From: Lacticaseibacillus baoqingensis
GTDB taxonomy: Bacteria > Bacillota > Bacilli > Lactobacillales > Lactobacillaceae
Reading direction: 5' to 3'
Length of the DNA stretch: 64,000 bases
Assembly: GCF_003946165.1 (NCBI RefSeq)
Contig: NZ_RHOI01000013.1
Span: 1 to 64,000 of the forward strand
In this document: positions 53,295 through 62,016 of the stretch, piece after piece
Position numbering within the stretch: the stretch's first letter is position 1
How the letters are laid out: each line of letters opens with the position of its first letter
The notes under the pieces: model-generated
Database searches by the model: none
The model's input: only the letters and a program-made list of their open reading frames with translations
What the model was told of the DNA's origin: nothing
Made by a program: the position numbers and the translations under genes

Positions 53295-56166
53295 TAATGA
53301 AATTGCAAAAGGCATCCATTTTGGCTTTATTGATAATCAAACGCAAGCGTTGGCACGGTTTCAGCCGGCACTGGTGACGAATCAAAACAGCACTGTTTTA
53401 GATTCGTTGGAAGAAGAATTGAGAGGCGCCCAGAGTTTCACGATTGCCGTGGCATTTGTCACCTTAGGCGGCTTATTAGACCTTAAAAGCACTTTAGCCG
53501 ATATTGCGGCGCACGGCGTCAAAGGGCGGTTGATCACATCGACTTATTTGGGCTTTAATAATCCCGATGTTTTTGCGGATTTGCTGCAAATACCGAATTT
53601 GGATGTGCGCGTTTTCGATCAAGACGGGTTTCATACGAAGGCATACTATTTTGATCATGGGGAATATGAAAGCATTTTGATCGGCAGTGCCAACTTGACG
53701 CAAAATGCGCTAAAGAAGAATTTCGAATGGAATTTGCGGGTCACTTCCACGGAACGTGGGGATGTGGTTTGCGACGTGAAAGCCAATCTGGAAGATTTAT
53801 GGGCTCAAGCCTTACCGTTAACTTCGCAATGGATCGCCACTTATCGAAAAGACTGGCATCGTCTGGCGCAGCCGCCAGCAGTCACGCCTAAAAAGCCTCA
53901 AGGCCCGATTGTCCCTAACGAGATGCAACGCCCGGCATTGGCGGCCTTGAAGCGGCTAAGACAAGTCGAACAGGCTAAAAAAGGTTTGGTGGTGGCGGCA
54001 ACAGGGACTGGGAAAACCTATTTAGCCGCTTTTGACGTGCAACAGTTTCAACCTCAGCGCTTATTGTTTGTGGTGCATCGAGAACAGATCCTCAGAAAAT
54101 CGCTAGCCAGTTTTCGCCAAGTCCTAGGTGGTCCTGATACAGATTATGGTATTTTGAGTGGTACTGAACATCAGATTCATTGTAAGTATTTGTTTGCGAC
54201 CGTGAACATGATTTCTAAGCCGTCGGTACGAGAAGCCCTTGGCCGCGATGCCTTTGATTACATCATTATTGACGAGGCCCATCGTGTCAGCCAAAAGCCC
54301 GCAGGTGATAAAAAGTCGATGTATCAACAGTTGATGGCTTTTTATCAGCCGCAGTTCATGCTTGGTATGACAGCAACGCCGGAACGCACTGATGGGACCA
54401 ATGTTTATCAATATTTCGATTATCATCTGGCCTACGAAATTTCGCTGCTAGATGCTTTGGATCATGACTTATTAGCGCCATTTCACTATATTGGAGTGAC
54501 TGATTATGAACAAAATGGTCAGGTGATCGACGACAAGACGAATTTACGGTATCTGGTGTCTGATGAACGGGTGAATTATTTGATCGCCAAGACCTATTAT
54601 TATGGGCCGCGTGAAGGTGGTGTTCATGGGCTGATTTTTGTTAGTCGCGTCGAAGAAGGTCGAGAACTCGCTGAAAAGTTGAATGCAAGAGGCATTCATG
54701 CGCAGTTTGTTTCTGCTATGGATACCGTGCAGGCGCGGGAAAAAGCCGTTAAGTTGCTGGAAGCGGGACAGCTTCAGTATTTACTCACCGTTGATATTTT
54801 TAATGAAGGGGTCGATATTCCGATTCTTAACCAAATTGTGATGATGCGTCCGACCAAGTCGAGTATTATCTTTTTACAGCAGCTTGGGCGTGGCTTGCGC
54901 AAGCTGCCAGGTAAAGAATCTGTGACCGTGCTGGATTTTATCGGCAACTATGATCAAAATTACATGATCCCGATGGCATTTGATCAATCGCATACGAGTA
55001 ACAAGGAAAAAATCCGCAAACAAATCATTAGCCCTAGTATTTCTGGGGTCTCAACCATCCACTTTGAAGAAGTCGCACGCAAACGCGTCTTAGAAGCGGT
55101 TTCGAAGGCTCGGCTTGATGACATGAAACGGTTTAAGTCGGCTTATTGCAACCTTCGGGACAAGATTGGCCTGCGCGCGCCGATGTTATTGGATTTTGCC
55201 AAATTCAGCAGTATTGCAGTGCCGGATATTGTGGCGAAATTCAAGACACTGTACGATATGCAGCAAAAATTTGAAACCGTCAAGTTAACCCCGTTATCGC
55301 ATACACAATATGCATTCTTATTGTTCTTATCTAGAGAAGTTGCCGTCGCCAAGCGTCCGCTTGAAGCTTGGGTACTCCAAACTTTGATTGCCCAACATGC
55401 ACTGAAAGACTCGGAGATTCTCAGCGCGATGCAGGCGCAGCATATATTTTGCGACCATGAATCGCTGACTAGTGTGGAAAGAATCTTGAACTTGTCATAC
55501 TTCATGAAGAAGAATCAAGAAAAATATGGCAACGAACCGTTGATCCATAAAGAACATGGTGTTTGGCACCTTGCTGAAGTCTTTCAGGACGCTTTAAAAG
55601 AGCCGGTGTTCAAACACTTTGTGGCGGACACCTTGGCAGCAAATTTGTGGGAGCTGCATCAAAGTTCAGTGCAGCATGAAAATCGTTTTACGGTTGGCGA
55701 AAAGTATTACCGTGCCGATGTCATTAAACTTTTGAATTGGCAAGATGAACAAAACGGGCAAAATGTCGGTGGCTATATCATGCGGCCTGATGGGCAATAT
55801 TTCCCGATCTTTATTGCCTTAGAAAAAACCGACCAATTTCAAAATAAAATGGCGTATGAAGATGAATTCCTCGACCGTTCAACCATGACCTGGTTTTCAA
55901 AGAGCGGGCGGACAACGGCCAGCAAAACAGAAAAAGCCGTGATCGATTATCCTGATTTTGGCATGATCCAATTGTTCGTTAAGAAGTCAGATGATGATAA
56001 GCGTGAAGGCAATGATTTTTATTATCTTGGATCCGCCAAGGTCATTCAAGCAGTTGACACAATCGAGCAAAATGCCGACAACAAGGCGACAAAACTAATC
56101 AAGTTCACACTGCGTTTGGAGCGAGAAGTCGATCTCAGCCTATATCGTGCGTTGAATGTTGACTAG
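53284..56166 (+). CDS. PLD-nuclease / SF2 helicase / DUF3427 protein
   Basis: A 960-residue multidomain enzyme. Residues 40-185 form a phospholipase-D-like (HKD) nuclease with FHTKAYYF (His117, Lys119) and GSANLTQNAL. Residues 210-420 are the first helicase lobe with Walker A ATGTGKT (239-245), IIIDEAHRVS (330-333) and GMTATPERTDG. Residues 440-560 are lobe two, with LLTVDIFNEGVDIP and LQQLGRGLRK. The C-terminus (about 740-955) matches DUF3427, with GEKYYRADVIKLLNW. This domain order occurs in restriction-like and antiphage contexts, often beside Nudix genes. It is the second gene of the Nudix operon. Lower codon bias than core genes fits acquisition. Confidence 0.88.
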   Translation: MNTDNEIAKGIHFGFIDNQTQALARFQPALVTNQNSTVLDSLEEELRGAQSFTIAVAFVTLGGLLDLKSTLADIAAHGVKGRLITSTYLGFNNPDVFADLLQIPNLDVRVFDQDGFHTKAYYFDHGEYESILIGSANLTQNALKKNFEWNLRVTSTERGDVVCDVKANLEDLWAQALPLTSQWIATYRKDWHRLAQPPAVTPKKPQGPIVPNEMQRPALAALKRLRQVEQAKKGLVVAATGTGKTYLAAFDVQQFQPQRLLFVVHREQILRKSLASFRQVLGGPDTDYGILSGTEHQIHCKYLFATVNMISKPSVREALGRDAFDYIIIDEAHRVSQKPAGDKKSMYQQLMAFYQPQFMLGMTATPERTDGTNVYQYFDYHLAYEISLLDALDHDLLAPFHYIGVTDYEQNGQVIDDKTNLRYLVSDERVNYLIAKTYYYGPREGGVHGLIFVSRVEEGRELAEKLNARGIHAQFVSAMDTVQAREKAVKLLEAGQLQYLLTVDIFNEGVDIPILNQIVMMRPTKSSIIFLQQLGRGLRKLPGKESVTVLDFIGNYDQNYMIPMAFDQSHTSNKEKIRKQIISPSISGVSTIHFEEVARKRVLEAVSKARLDDMKRFKSAYCNLRDKIGLRAPMLLDFAKFSSIAVPDIVAKFKTLYDMQQKFETVKLTPLSHTQYAFLLFLSREVAVAKRPLEAWVLQTLIAQHALKDSEILSAMQAQHIFCDHESLTSVERILNLSYFMKKNQEKYGNEPLIHKEHGVWHLAEVFQDALKEPVFKHFVADTLAANLWELHQSSVQHENRFTVGEKYYRADVIKLLNWQDEQNGQNVGGYIMRPDGQYFPIFIALEKTDQFQNKMAYEDEFLDRSTMTWFSKSGRTTASKTEKAVIDYPDFGMIQLFVKKSDDDKREGNDFYYLGSAKVIQAVDTIEQNADNKATKLIKFTLRLEREVDLSLYRALNVD

Positions 56167-56196
56167 GTTGGTTTTGTGAATAAGGATGGTGGCAAG

Positions 56197-56258
56197 AAAA
56201 AAAGCAACTAGAAGTATCTTCTCCGCAGCACTGATGCTAGAAGCAGTAGATGCTTTTT
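56197..56258 (+). terminator. Possible terminator of the Nudix-helicase operon
   Basis: AAAAAGCA..ACT pairs with AGT..TGCTTTTT with a three-base bulge, around a long loop, ending in five T residues. It lies 30 bases past the helicase stop. Confidence 0.5.
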
Positions 56259-56410
56259 GGCTTGACCGCTTAAGGGTTGATCGCTTCACTGAGAAGAAAT
56301 CGCGCTAGTAGATGATTGGGATTTGCGCAGCAATCTGCCAAGTGTAAACTGAAGACAAGTATATGATTTGGCAGTACACCATTTTTTATAGAAATAGTGA
56401 GGAAGAAGTC

Positions 56411-57319
56411 GTGAGATATAATCGCAGAAGTACTAATCTGGCAGTGATTCAGGCGTTGCGAAGTGTTGGCGGGGTGGCGTCGCGTTCAAAGTTAAAAGCG
56501 GTCATCGCTGACGATGATCATAGCGGCTTCAGCTATAATGATGTCTACGGCCAAATTATCGCTAAAAAGACGCAAAAGAAGTATCGGCCGTTCAACTTCG
56601 ATTTTAATTTTGGCCTGCAAGAGCTGGTTGCCATTGGGTATATTGAGCCGCTCAAGCGCGGTGCGGATATCGTCTTAACAGAATTGGGTCGCACGGCTAA
56701 TCTCGCGGAGTTCCCCACGCAAGCGCAAACCCAAGCCATGGCGGCTTATTGGGAGAAGAAGAAACAAATTCGTCTGGCCAGACAAGCAAGCAAAGCTGAA
56801 GCAGAAGATGCATCAGATGACGCGACTGCTGGTGACGATGATACCGCAGACGACACTGACTGGCAGACACAGCTTTTGACGCAGCTAAAACAATTTTCAC
56901 CAACAAAATTTGAAAGCTTTGCGCGGCTGTTGATCTCAAAAATGGGGGTCACCATCGATAAGACACTGGGAATCGTGGCCACTGCAGACCATGGCATTGA
57001 TGGCTATGGTTATTTTGAATCCGACGAATTCCGCACCGCACGTGTGGCGATACAAGCGAAACGCTATGCTGAACACCCTGTATCTGAACCCGAAATTGAT
57101 AAGTTCAAAGGGGTGATGGATGGGTTCAATGCGGAATATGGAATCTTTATCACGACATCTTACTTTACAGAACAAGCCAAAGCTAAAGCAGTCCAAGGCA
57201 ATCGGATCGTGACCATGATTGATGGTCAGCGAATTGCGGAGTTGGTGGCCCAGTATCAGTTGTTTGTGACACCGGTGCAGACCTATAGTTTAGGCGATTA
57301 TTATTTTGAGCAGGAGTGA
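56411..57319 (+). CDS. Mrr-type restriction endonuclease with N-terminal winged helix
   Basis: A 302-residue protein. Residues 1-110 form a winged-helix DNA-binding part (NLAVIQALRSVGGVASRSKL, ELVAIGYIEPLKRG). An acidic Asp/Ala linker covers 124-150. Residues 158-275 are an Mrr_cat PD-(D/E)xK nuclease: FSPTKFESFARLLISKMG, the acidic residue Asp197 in HGIDGYG, and Gln215-Ala-Lys217 in VAIQAKRY. Mrr enzymes cut modified foreign DNA. I use the GTG at 56411 after GAGGAAG. An upstream ATG falls in a probable -10 (TATGAT, about 56362-56367). It is not joined to the helicase gene, yet the two may cooperate. Confidence 0.85.
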   Translation: MRYNRRSTNLAVIQALRSVGGVASRSKLKAVIADDDHSGFSYNDVYGQIIAKKTQKKYRPFNFDFNFGLQELVAIGYIEPLKRGADIVLTELGRTANLAEFPTQAQTQAMAAYWEKKKQIRLARQASKAEAEDASDDATAGDDDTADDTDWQTQLLTQLKQFSPTKFESFARLLISKMGVTIDKTLGIVATADHGIDGYGYFESDEFRTARVAIQAKRYAEHPVSEPEIDKFKGVMDGFNAEYGIFITTSYFTEQAKAKAVQGNRIVTMIDGQRIAELVAQYQLFVTPVQTYSLGDYYFEQE

Positions 57320-57725
57320 ACCTTCTAGACATCAGTGATACGGAAAACTGAGGATGTCAGTAAAATTGCCTCGATTTTTGTTTTCGTTACAGGACATATG
57401 AAAAAATATGCCTGATCCCTGATCAAAATCTGATTCTAACGGTCTCTAGGCGGCCTCGGCAAATATTAGCCGAGGCCGCCTATTTGCTGATCTCGACAAA
57501 AGTCAATATTGCCAAGCCTGGTACGAGCCACCAGGCCTATTTAACAATAGTCCCTATCATTGAAACGCAAATTCGCGCTTAATTTGGGTATTTTCGGCAA
57601 AGTCAGCTGGCTCCTTTAAAAATATCAAAGTACGCTCCCCAAAGCCCTTGGAAAACTGGCAATAATGCCATTAACGCACATCACCATTTCGTTATAATCT
57701 GCCGCAACAAGAAGTGGTCGCAAAC

Positions 57726-57815
57726 GTGTCATTAGGTGGCAAAGAGGTAAGTGCTGAATACGAGCGGTTGAAAAAAAGATAGTTAAAACAAGTCTAAAAA
57801 TCAGACGTCACAAAA
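57726..57815 (+). pseudogene. Remnant resembling an IS3-type transposase OrfA
   Basis: One frame reads SLGGKEVSAEYERLKKR, a stop, then LKQV, a stop and KSDV. The pattern KEVS-x-EYERLKKR-x-LKQ resembles the leucine-zipper region of IS3-family OrfA proteins. Two in-frame stops and no start mean it is dead. The match is short and from memory. Confidence 0.4.
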
Positions 57816-57909
57816 TAATAGGGTATAATCAAGATTATGCTTTAGTTCATACTACCCCAAAGTCCGTATGCATTTAGTGAATACAAGTGCGAGAATAGCG
57901 AGGGTGTCT

Positions 57910-57946
57910 AATAGGAGATCACCATTGTGTTGTATTCCTATTTTTT
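57910..57946 (+). terminator. Terminator-like hairpin in the DUF262 leader
   Basis: AATAGGA (57910-57916) pairs with TCCTATT (57936-57942), running into six T residues. It lies between a TATAAT (57824-57829) and the DUF262 start, so it could be an attenuator or an old terminator. Confidence 0.55.
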
Positions 57947-58088
57947 AGGTAAAGAAAATTTCAACCCCATGTCCTCTCACTAAAACGCTTCAATGGGTTT
58001 GTAGACTCCAATGGTTTTTCAATTATATCGCTTGTTGGAATATATTTGTACAACAGTAAAGTGCTGATAGGCAGGAGAGGAAATACTT

Positions 58089-59873
58089 ATGGCATCATTT
58101 GAGAGGCTAAAATATCAGGTTCAGAACAATAAAATTGGTGATTTGATCAATTGGATTGGTGAAGGTAAAATTGGCTTACCAGAAATGCAGCGGCCATTTG
58201 TTTGGCAATCATATAAAGTCAGGGATTTGATCGATTCGTTATATCGCGGCTACCCAGTTGGTTACATCATTACTTGGACAAACCCGGTCATTCGTTTAAA
58301 AGACGGTTCAACATCGCGTGGTAAAACGCTGATGATTGATGGACAGCAGCGCCTTACTGCGTTGGGTGCAGCAATTGCTGGCGAATCAGTAATGGATAAA
58401 CACTTTGTCAAGCGTAGAATTCGTATTGCTTTTAATCCGTTAAAAGAGATTTTTGCAACACGAACGCCTGCAATTGCCAAAGACTCGACCTGGATTGATG
58501 ACATTTCTGAACTCTTTGTTGATGGATACAGTGATTTTAGCTATATTACCCAGTTTGCACAGAAAAATGGTATTGAACCTGATACTGTTGCTCCAGCAAT
58601 TCAACATTTGCGTGCTCTAACCAGTAACGAAATCGGGAATATTGAATTATCAGATCAGCTTGATATGGATGCCGTGACTGAAATCTTTAACAGAATTAAT
58701 TCGAAGGGAACAGTATTGTCTTCAGCTGATTTAATTATGTCTAAACTATCTTCGGATGATGAGCACCATGGCGATATGCTAAGAAAAGTGGTTGAGTACT
58801 TTAGCCGATTGATGCGTGATCCCACTGCTTTGGAAGACATTTGCAACAATGACTCCAAATTTTCAAAGTCGGAGTATTATTCTTGGATCTCATGGGTCGC
58901 AAATGAGCATACAGACCTGTACCGACCCGAGTTTGGTGATATTTTTCATGTGATTCTGAACTTTGTTTTCGGCCGTGGCAAGCATGCGGACTTGATTAGT
59001 CTAGTTTCGGGTCGAGATTTTGCGACAAAACAATATACACAAGAGGCGATGGATTACACTTATGGACTTCTTGCCGATGGGATAAAACAGTTTACAGATA
59101 AGAGTAATTTTCAGCGTTTCATGTTGATTTTGCGAGGCATGGGCATGCTGAACCATAGTCGAGTGCGGCTACAAGGTACGGGTGCGCTCAACTTCGCATA
59201 TGCGCTTTTTCTGCTCCTTAAAACCGAGCATTCAAAAGATTTGTCCAATTCTCAGCTTGAAAATCTTGTTCGTCGCTGGTTGTTCATGTCGGTTCTGACG
59301 CAACGTTACAGTGGCTCCTCAGAGACCCAAAGTGAACTGGATATCAAAGAATTTAGAAATAATGCGCCCCTTGCAGTTTTGGCAAAATATGAGCAGATCG
59401 AATTATACGATGGATTCTGGTCAACTACGCTGCCACAGCAGCTAAGTACATCTAGCACAGGATCCAATCTGTGGCATATATTTTTGATGGCTCAAGTAAA
59501 AGCTAACAGCCCATTATGGCTAGAAGATAATCTGAAAGTCTCTGATGCTGTGGTTGAGGAAGGAAATATTCATCATATATTTCCTCGAGCATACTTGAAG
59601 AAACACGGCTTTGGGAGAGAACGATACAATCAAATTGCTAACTATGTATATCTATCACAGCCTCGTAATCTTTTGATTTCTGATAAAGCACCAAATGAAT
59701 ATCTGAGTGATCCTGAGGTAACGCAATTTGCGACCAAAGAAAACTTTGCAGTGAATGCTGTTCCGGAATCCTTGAAGACAATGGACTTCAACAGCTATGA
59801 GGAATTCTTAAACGAACGCCGCAATTTAATGGCGGCAATCATGAAAAAGCTATATTTCTCCTTCAGCTTATGA
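58089..59873 (+). CDS. DUF262/HNH protein (GmrSD-like)
   Basis: A 594-residue protein. The N-terminal DUF262 domain (ParB-like nuclease/NTPase fold) shows PEMQRPFVWQ (31-40), RDLIDSLYRGYPVGYIITW (about 45-63), MIDGQQRLTAL (82-92) and FNRINSKGT with SSADLIMSKL. Near residues 497-530 is HHIFPRAYLKKHG followed by a conserved Asn (IANYVYLSQPRNLL), an HNH/DUF1524-type nuclease motif. DUF262 plus HNH is the layout of GmrSD type IV restriction enzymes and related phage-defence proteins. DNA is A/T-rich compared with core genes. Its stop overlaps an ATG as ATGA, coupling it to a decayed partner. Confidence 0.85.
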   Translation: MASFERLKYQVQNNKIGDLINWIGEGKIGLPEMQRPFVWQSYKVRDLIDSLYRGYPVGYIITWTNPVIRLKDGSTSRGKTLMIDGQQRLTALGAAIAGESVMDKHFVKRRIRIAFNPLKEIFATRTPAIAKDSTWIDDISELFVDGYSDFSYITQFAQKNGIEPDTVAPAIQHLRALTSNEIGNIELSDQLDMDAVTEIFNRINSKGTVLSSADLIMSKLSSDDEHHGDMLRKVVEYFSRLMRDPTALEDICNNDSKFSKSEYYSWISWVANEHTDLYRPEFGDIFHVILNFVFGRGKHADLISLVSGRDFATKQYTQEAMDYTYGLLADGIKQFTDKSNFQRFMLILRGMGMLNHSRVRLQGTGALNFAYALFLLLKTEHSKDLSNSQLENLVRRWLFMSVLTQRYSGSSETQSELDIKEFRNNAPLAVLAKYEQIELYDGFWSTTLPQQLSTSSTGSNLWHIFLMAQVKANSPLWLEDNLKVSDAVVEEGNIHHIFPRAYLKKHGFGRERYNQIANYVYLSQPRNLLISDKAPNEYLSDPEVTQFATKENFAVNAVPESLKTMDFNSYEEFLNERRNLMAAIMKKLYFSFSL

Positions 59874-60738
59874 GGACAGTAGAATATTCCGAGATTGTGT
59901 CGACACTAGTTGCTTAAGTGGGTGCGGCAGCTAGTGTGGTGGCTGTGGCATCGAAGGTGGTCGGTCAGTGTTACACGACTGAAATTGATAACAAACTTGA
60001 TAGTATCAGTCGATCACACGACCAAATTCGAAATATCCAGAATACAGCACTTTTTTCTGAAATCCATTCGGTCATCCGAGAGACAAGTCAAATTGCAAAA
60101 TATAACGATGAAATTATGAGCAGTGATGATGAACGAAAGATTGCTCGAGTACAAGTGAGTAGGCTTGAAGAAAACGTGGCTAAACTTTTAGACCAGATCG
60201 ATTCACTGATTTTGGCAGAGATGAGCGGAGTGAAAAAGTTCGAAGGGTATCAACAACATACGGAAGAAATTTTGCCTTTGGTTTCAGCTCAAAAGGCTCT
60301 GCTCGACACACTTCAGGACCGAATCGGTTAGTTAGTGTACTCAGCAATTCTGAGGTTTCGCCAGAAAGAGCTGGAGCCACATATTTGAAACTTAGTGCTA
60401 ATGCCAAAAACACTCAGAGATCATTAAAAGAATGGCACACCAAGCAAGAGTCTGCTTTTCATATTGATAGACAACAAGCTCACCGCTGGAAAGCCGTGAT
60501 AACGGGGGGTAGCCAACCTGGAACTTAATCCAAATCAGACTTTACATATGAGCCGGTTTCCCAGAATTTAGTTGGACAGATTACTTCAGAAACTGCTCCT
60601 TCGCGTACCGTTCTTCCGGAGGTGGCTGGATATCACCAACCGGTGGAATTGCCGATTCAGGACAATCATTTGTATTATCGAGTTCCGAAAGCAGTAGAAG
60701 AGGTTGATTCAGAAAATAGATACCAGCCAAGATCGTAA
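59870..60738 (+). pseudogene. Decayed partner gene of the DUF262 protein
   Basis: An ATG overlapping the DUF262 stop (ATGA) opens a frame that meets a TAA after 15 codons (59915-59917), then runs on in the same frame through 137 codons to 60331. There a different frame (open from 60184) continues to a TAA at 60526-60528 and on to 60738. Two nonsense codons and one frameshift would restore a protein of about 289 residues: Ala/Val-rich hydrophobic start, helical coiled-coil-like middle (RLEENVAKLLDQIDSL), polar C-terminus. I do not recognise a family. The 137-codon part could still be translated from a GTG at 59918. Confidence 0.55.
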
Positions 60739-60820
60739 TATTGGTTTGAATAAGTTTCAGGCGCTCCTCTTTAGGTGACCAGTACTCAGTGATATATCTA
60801 CATGTAGGGTTTGTCTCAGT

Positions 60821-60850
60821 TTGGCAAGCTCGGGAAATTACCTGTACAAT
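60821..60850 (+). promoter_or_regulatory. Orphan promoter
   Basis: TTGGCA (60821-60826), 18-base spacer, TACAAT (60845-60850), directly ahead of a strong ribosome site and a 12-codon ORF. Confidence 0.6.
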
Positions 60851-60882
60851 GAATTTACATAGAAGTGGAGGAGATTTTTTTC

Positions 60883-60921
60883 ATGGCACAAATCCAATGG
60901 TTGACTGGAAGCTCACTATAA
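60883..60921 (+). pseudogene. 12-codon ORF, probable truncated gene
   Basis: ATG at 60883 follows GGAGGAG at a usable distance and reads MAQIQWLTGSSL before a TAA. Promoter, ribosome site and a terminator 55 bases on are all intact, so this looks like a transcription unit whose coding part was deleted. Real short peptides or leader functions are possible. Confidence 0.4.
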
Positions 60922-60975
60922 AAAATGACTAGATATTGTAAAAAAGCAGCGGGATAATATGAGATTTAAGTAGCC

Positions 60976-61001
60976 AAAAGCCTGATAAAACGGGCTTTTT
61001 T
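60976..61001 (+). terminator. Terminator after the 12-codon ORF
   Basis: AAAAGCCTG and CGGGCTTTT (one wobble) form a 9-bp stem around ATAAAA, with the T-run continuing. Confidence 0.8.
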
Positions 61002-61298
61002 GTTTGCCGTTGATTTGAAAGTTTAGGTATCTTTTTCTCCCAATTTTGTATAGAAATTTGGCCGATTGAGCAATAATAAGCAATGATTATCAAATTATGG
61101 TACCAAAATTGGTACCGCAAAAAGGCCGCCTGGACATATGGACTTCCTTTTATGGATTTGAATAAGTTATTTTCAAAACGAAATATCGATCCAAGTTTGA
61201 AGTTGGTTAATCTATCGGCTTAAAAAACTAATCATGGAAGAATGTGATTATTCAGTATGATCTAAAATAGATGCTGCTATTTTATTTCAAAATAAAGC

Positions 61299-61350
61299 TT
61301 GACGCTTACATAGATATGGGTCTATATTATAGATATAGATGCGCGTCTAT
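61299..61350 (+). promoter_or_regulatory. Promoter with two ArsR-type dyads
   Basis: TTGACG (61299-61304), 18-base spacer and TATATT (61323-61328). Two dyads of identical form, ATAGA-N6-TCTAT, lie at 61310-61325 and 61335-61350, exactly 25 bases apart. The same form recurs before arsA. They are good candidates for the ArsR operator. The promoter is 300 bases from arsR. Confidence 0.65.
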
Positions 61351-61656
61351 GTTTACAAAATACGATGTTTCTTGCGGTGATCGAAGCAAGTTGAGTTGAG
61401 GAAATGCAGTTGCGGAGTTTGCAACTAAGTTCCCTAAAATCACCACGAAAGCGGTCATAATCATTCATTTTGGCAACACTGATTAGCAAGAAGTATCTGC
61501 TTGTTGAATATTTTCTGCTAAACAGGATTGGCTTTCTGTTGTTGATTAAGCCAAAACCAAAAGTAGCAAGTTCAGTCTGTATCACTGTAACATCAATGTT
61601 TATTATTAGCGTATTTAACTAATAGATTACCTTAATTATGGAATAGGAGCTTACAA
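61351..61656. other. Leader between ars promoter and arsR, origin unclear
   Basis: About 300 bases with no rightward gene. On the minus strand an 87-codon frame (61322-61585) includes RFRGDFRELSCKLRN and a basic tail, which could be the end of a transposase, but I cannot name the family and there is no ribosome site. If so, an element remnant separates the ars promoter from arsR. Confidence 0.35.
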
Positions 61657-62016
61657 ATGGACTATCAAAAGTATGTTCAAATGCTGAAAGCAATGGCCGA
61701 TCCAAATCGCTTAAAAATTATTGATCTGCTTTCCTGTGGTTCTTTGTGTGCTTGTGATATTTTAGAGCACTTCGACTTTTCACAGCCGACTTTATCCCAC
61801 CATATGAAAGTTTTGCAAAATGCTGGTATTGTTGCGGCACGCAAGGAAGGTAAGTGGCAGCATTATACGTTACGCCCCGATTTTATGCTGACCTTTAAGC
61901 AGGATACGGCGCAATTATTATCAAGTGATGATCACTGTATTTGCCACGATGACGGCTGTGTTGATTGTGAAGAATGTGCTTCAGGAAAGGTTGTTATGAC
62001 AAATGAAAAAAATTGA
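61657..62016 (+). CDS. arsR: Arsenical-resistance repressor ArsR
   Basis: A 119-residue winged-helix repressor of the ArsR/SmtB family that leaves DNA when it binds arsenite or antimonite. Helix-turn-helix: FSQPTLSHHMKVLQNAGIVA (about 41-60). Metal-site cysteines stand at 31 and 33 (SLCACDIL) in the alpha-3 position, with Cys27 nearby. An additional Cys-rich tail (94-107, CICHDDGCVDCEEC) may bind more metal. AATAGGAG precedes the ATG. It overlaps arsD by 14 bases. Confidence 0.95.
   Translation: MDYQKYVQMLKAMADPNRLKIIDLLSCGSLCACDILEHFDFSQPTLSHHMKVLQNAGIVAARKEGKWQHYTLRPDFMLTFKQDTAQLLSSDDHCICHDDGCVDCEECASGKVVMTNEKN

Larger units (their letters stand above)
57320..58088. other. Gene-poor interval between mrr-like and DUF262 genes
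   Basis: No intact gene is visible in 769 bases. It holds a perfect 13-bp hairpin at 57448-57481 (AGGCGGCCTCGGC with its complement, weak T-run), a smaller GCCTGG/CCAGGC hairpin near 57515-57535, an IS-like remnant, and a TATAAT at 57824-57829 followed by a leader hairpin. Base composition turns A/T-rich from here, which suggests a junction of horizontally acquired pieces. Confidence 0.6.
60739..61298. other. Interval with truncated gene start and palindrome, no intact gene
   Basis: A/T-rich DNA without a supportable gene. It contains a promoter with a 12-codon ORF, a terminator, and a GGTACC-AAAATT-GGTACC palindrome at 61099-61116. A 63-codon leftward frame across the palindrome has no ribosome site and is not called. 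The stretch looks like debris of deletions or element insertions. Confidence 0.5.

Noticed and set aside
61099-61116. GGTACC palindrome as an attachment site
   Set aside because: No second copy or integrase nearby in the window; kept only as a note in the interval description.
60929-61120. Leftward 63-codon frame over the GGTACC palindrome
   Set aside because: A/T-rich, no ribosome site, no motif, and it runs through a clear rightward terminator.
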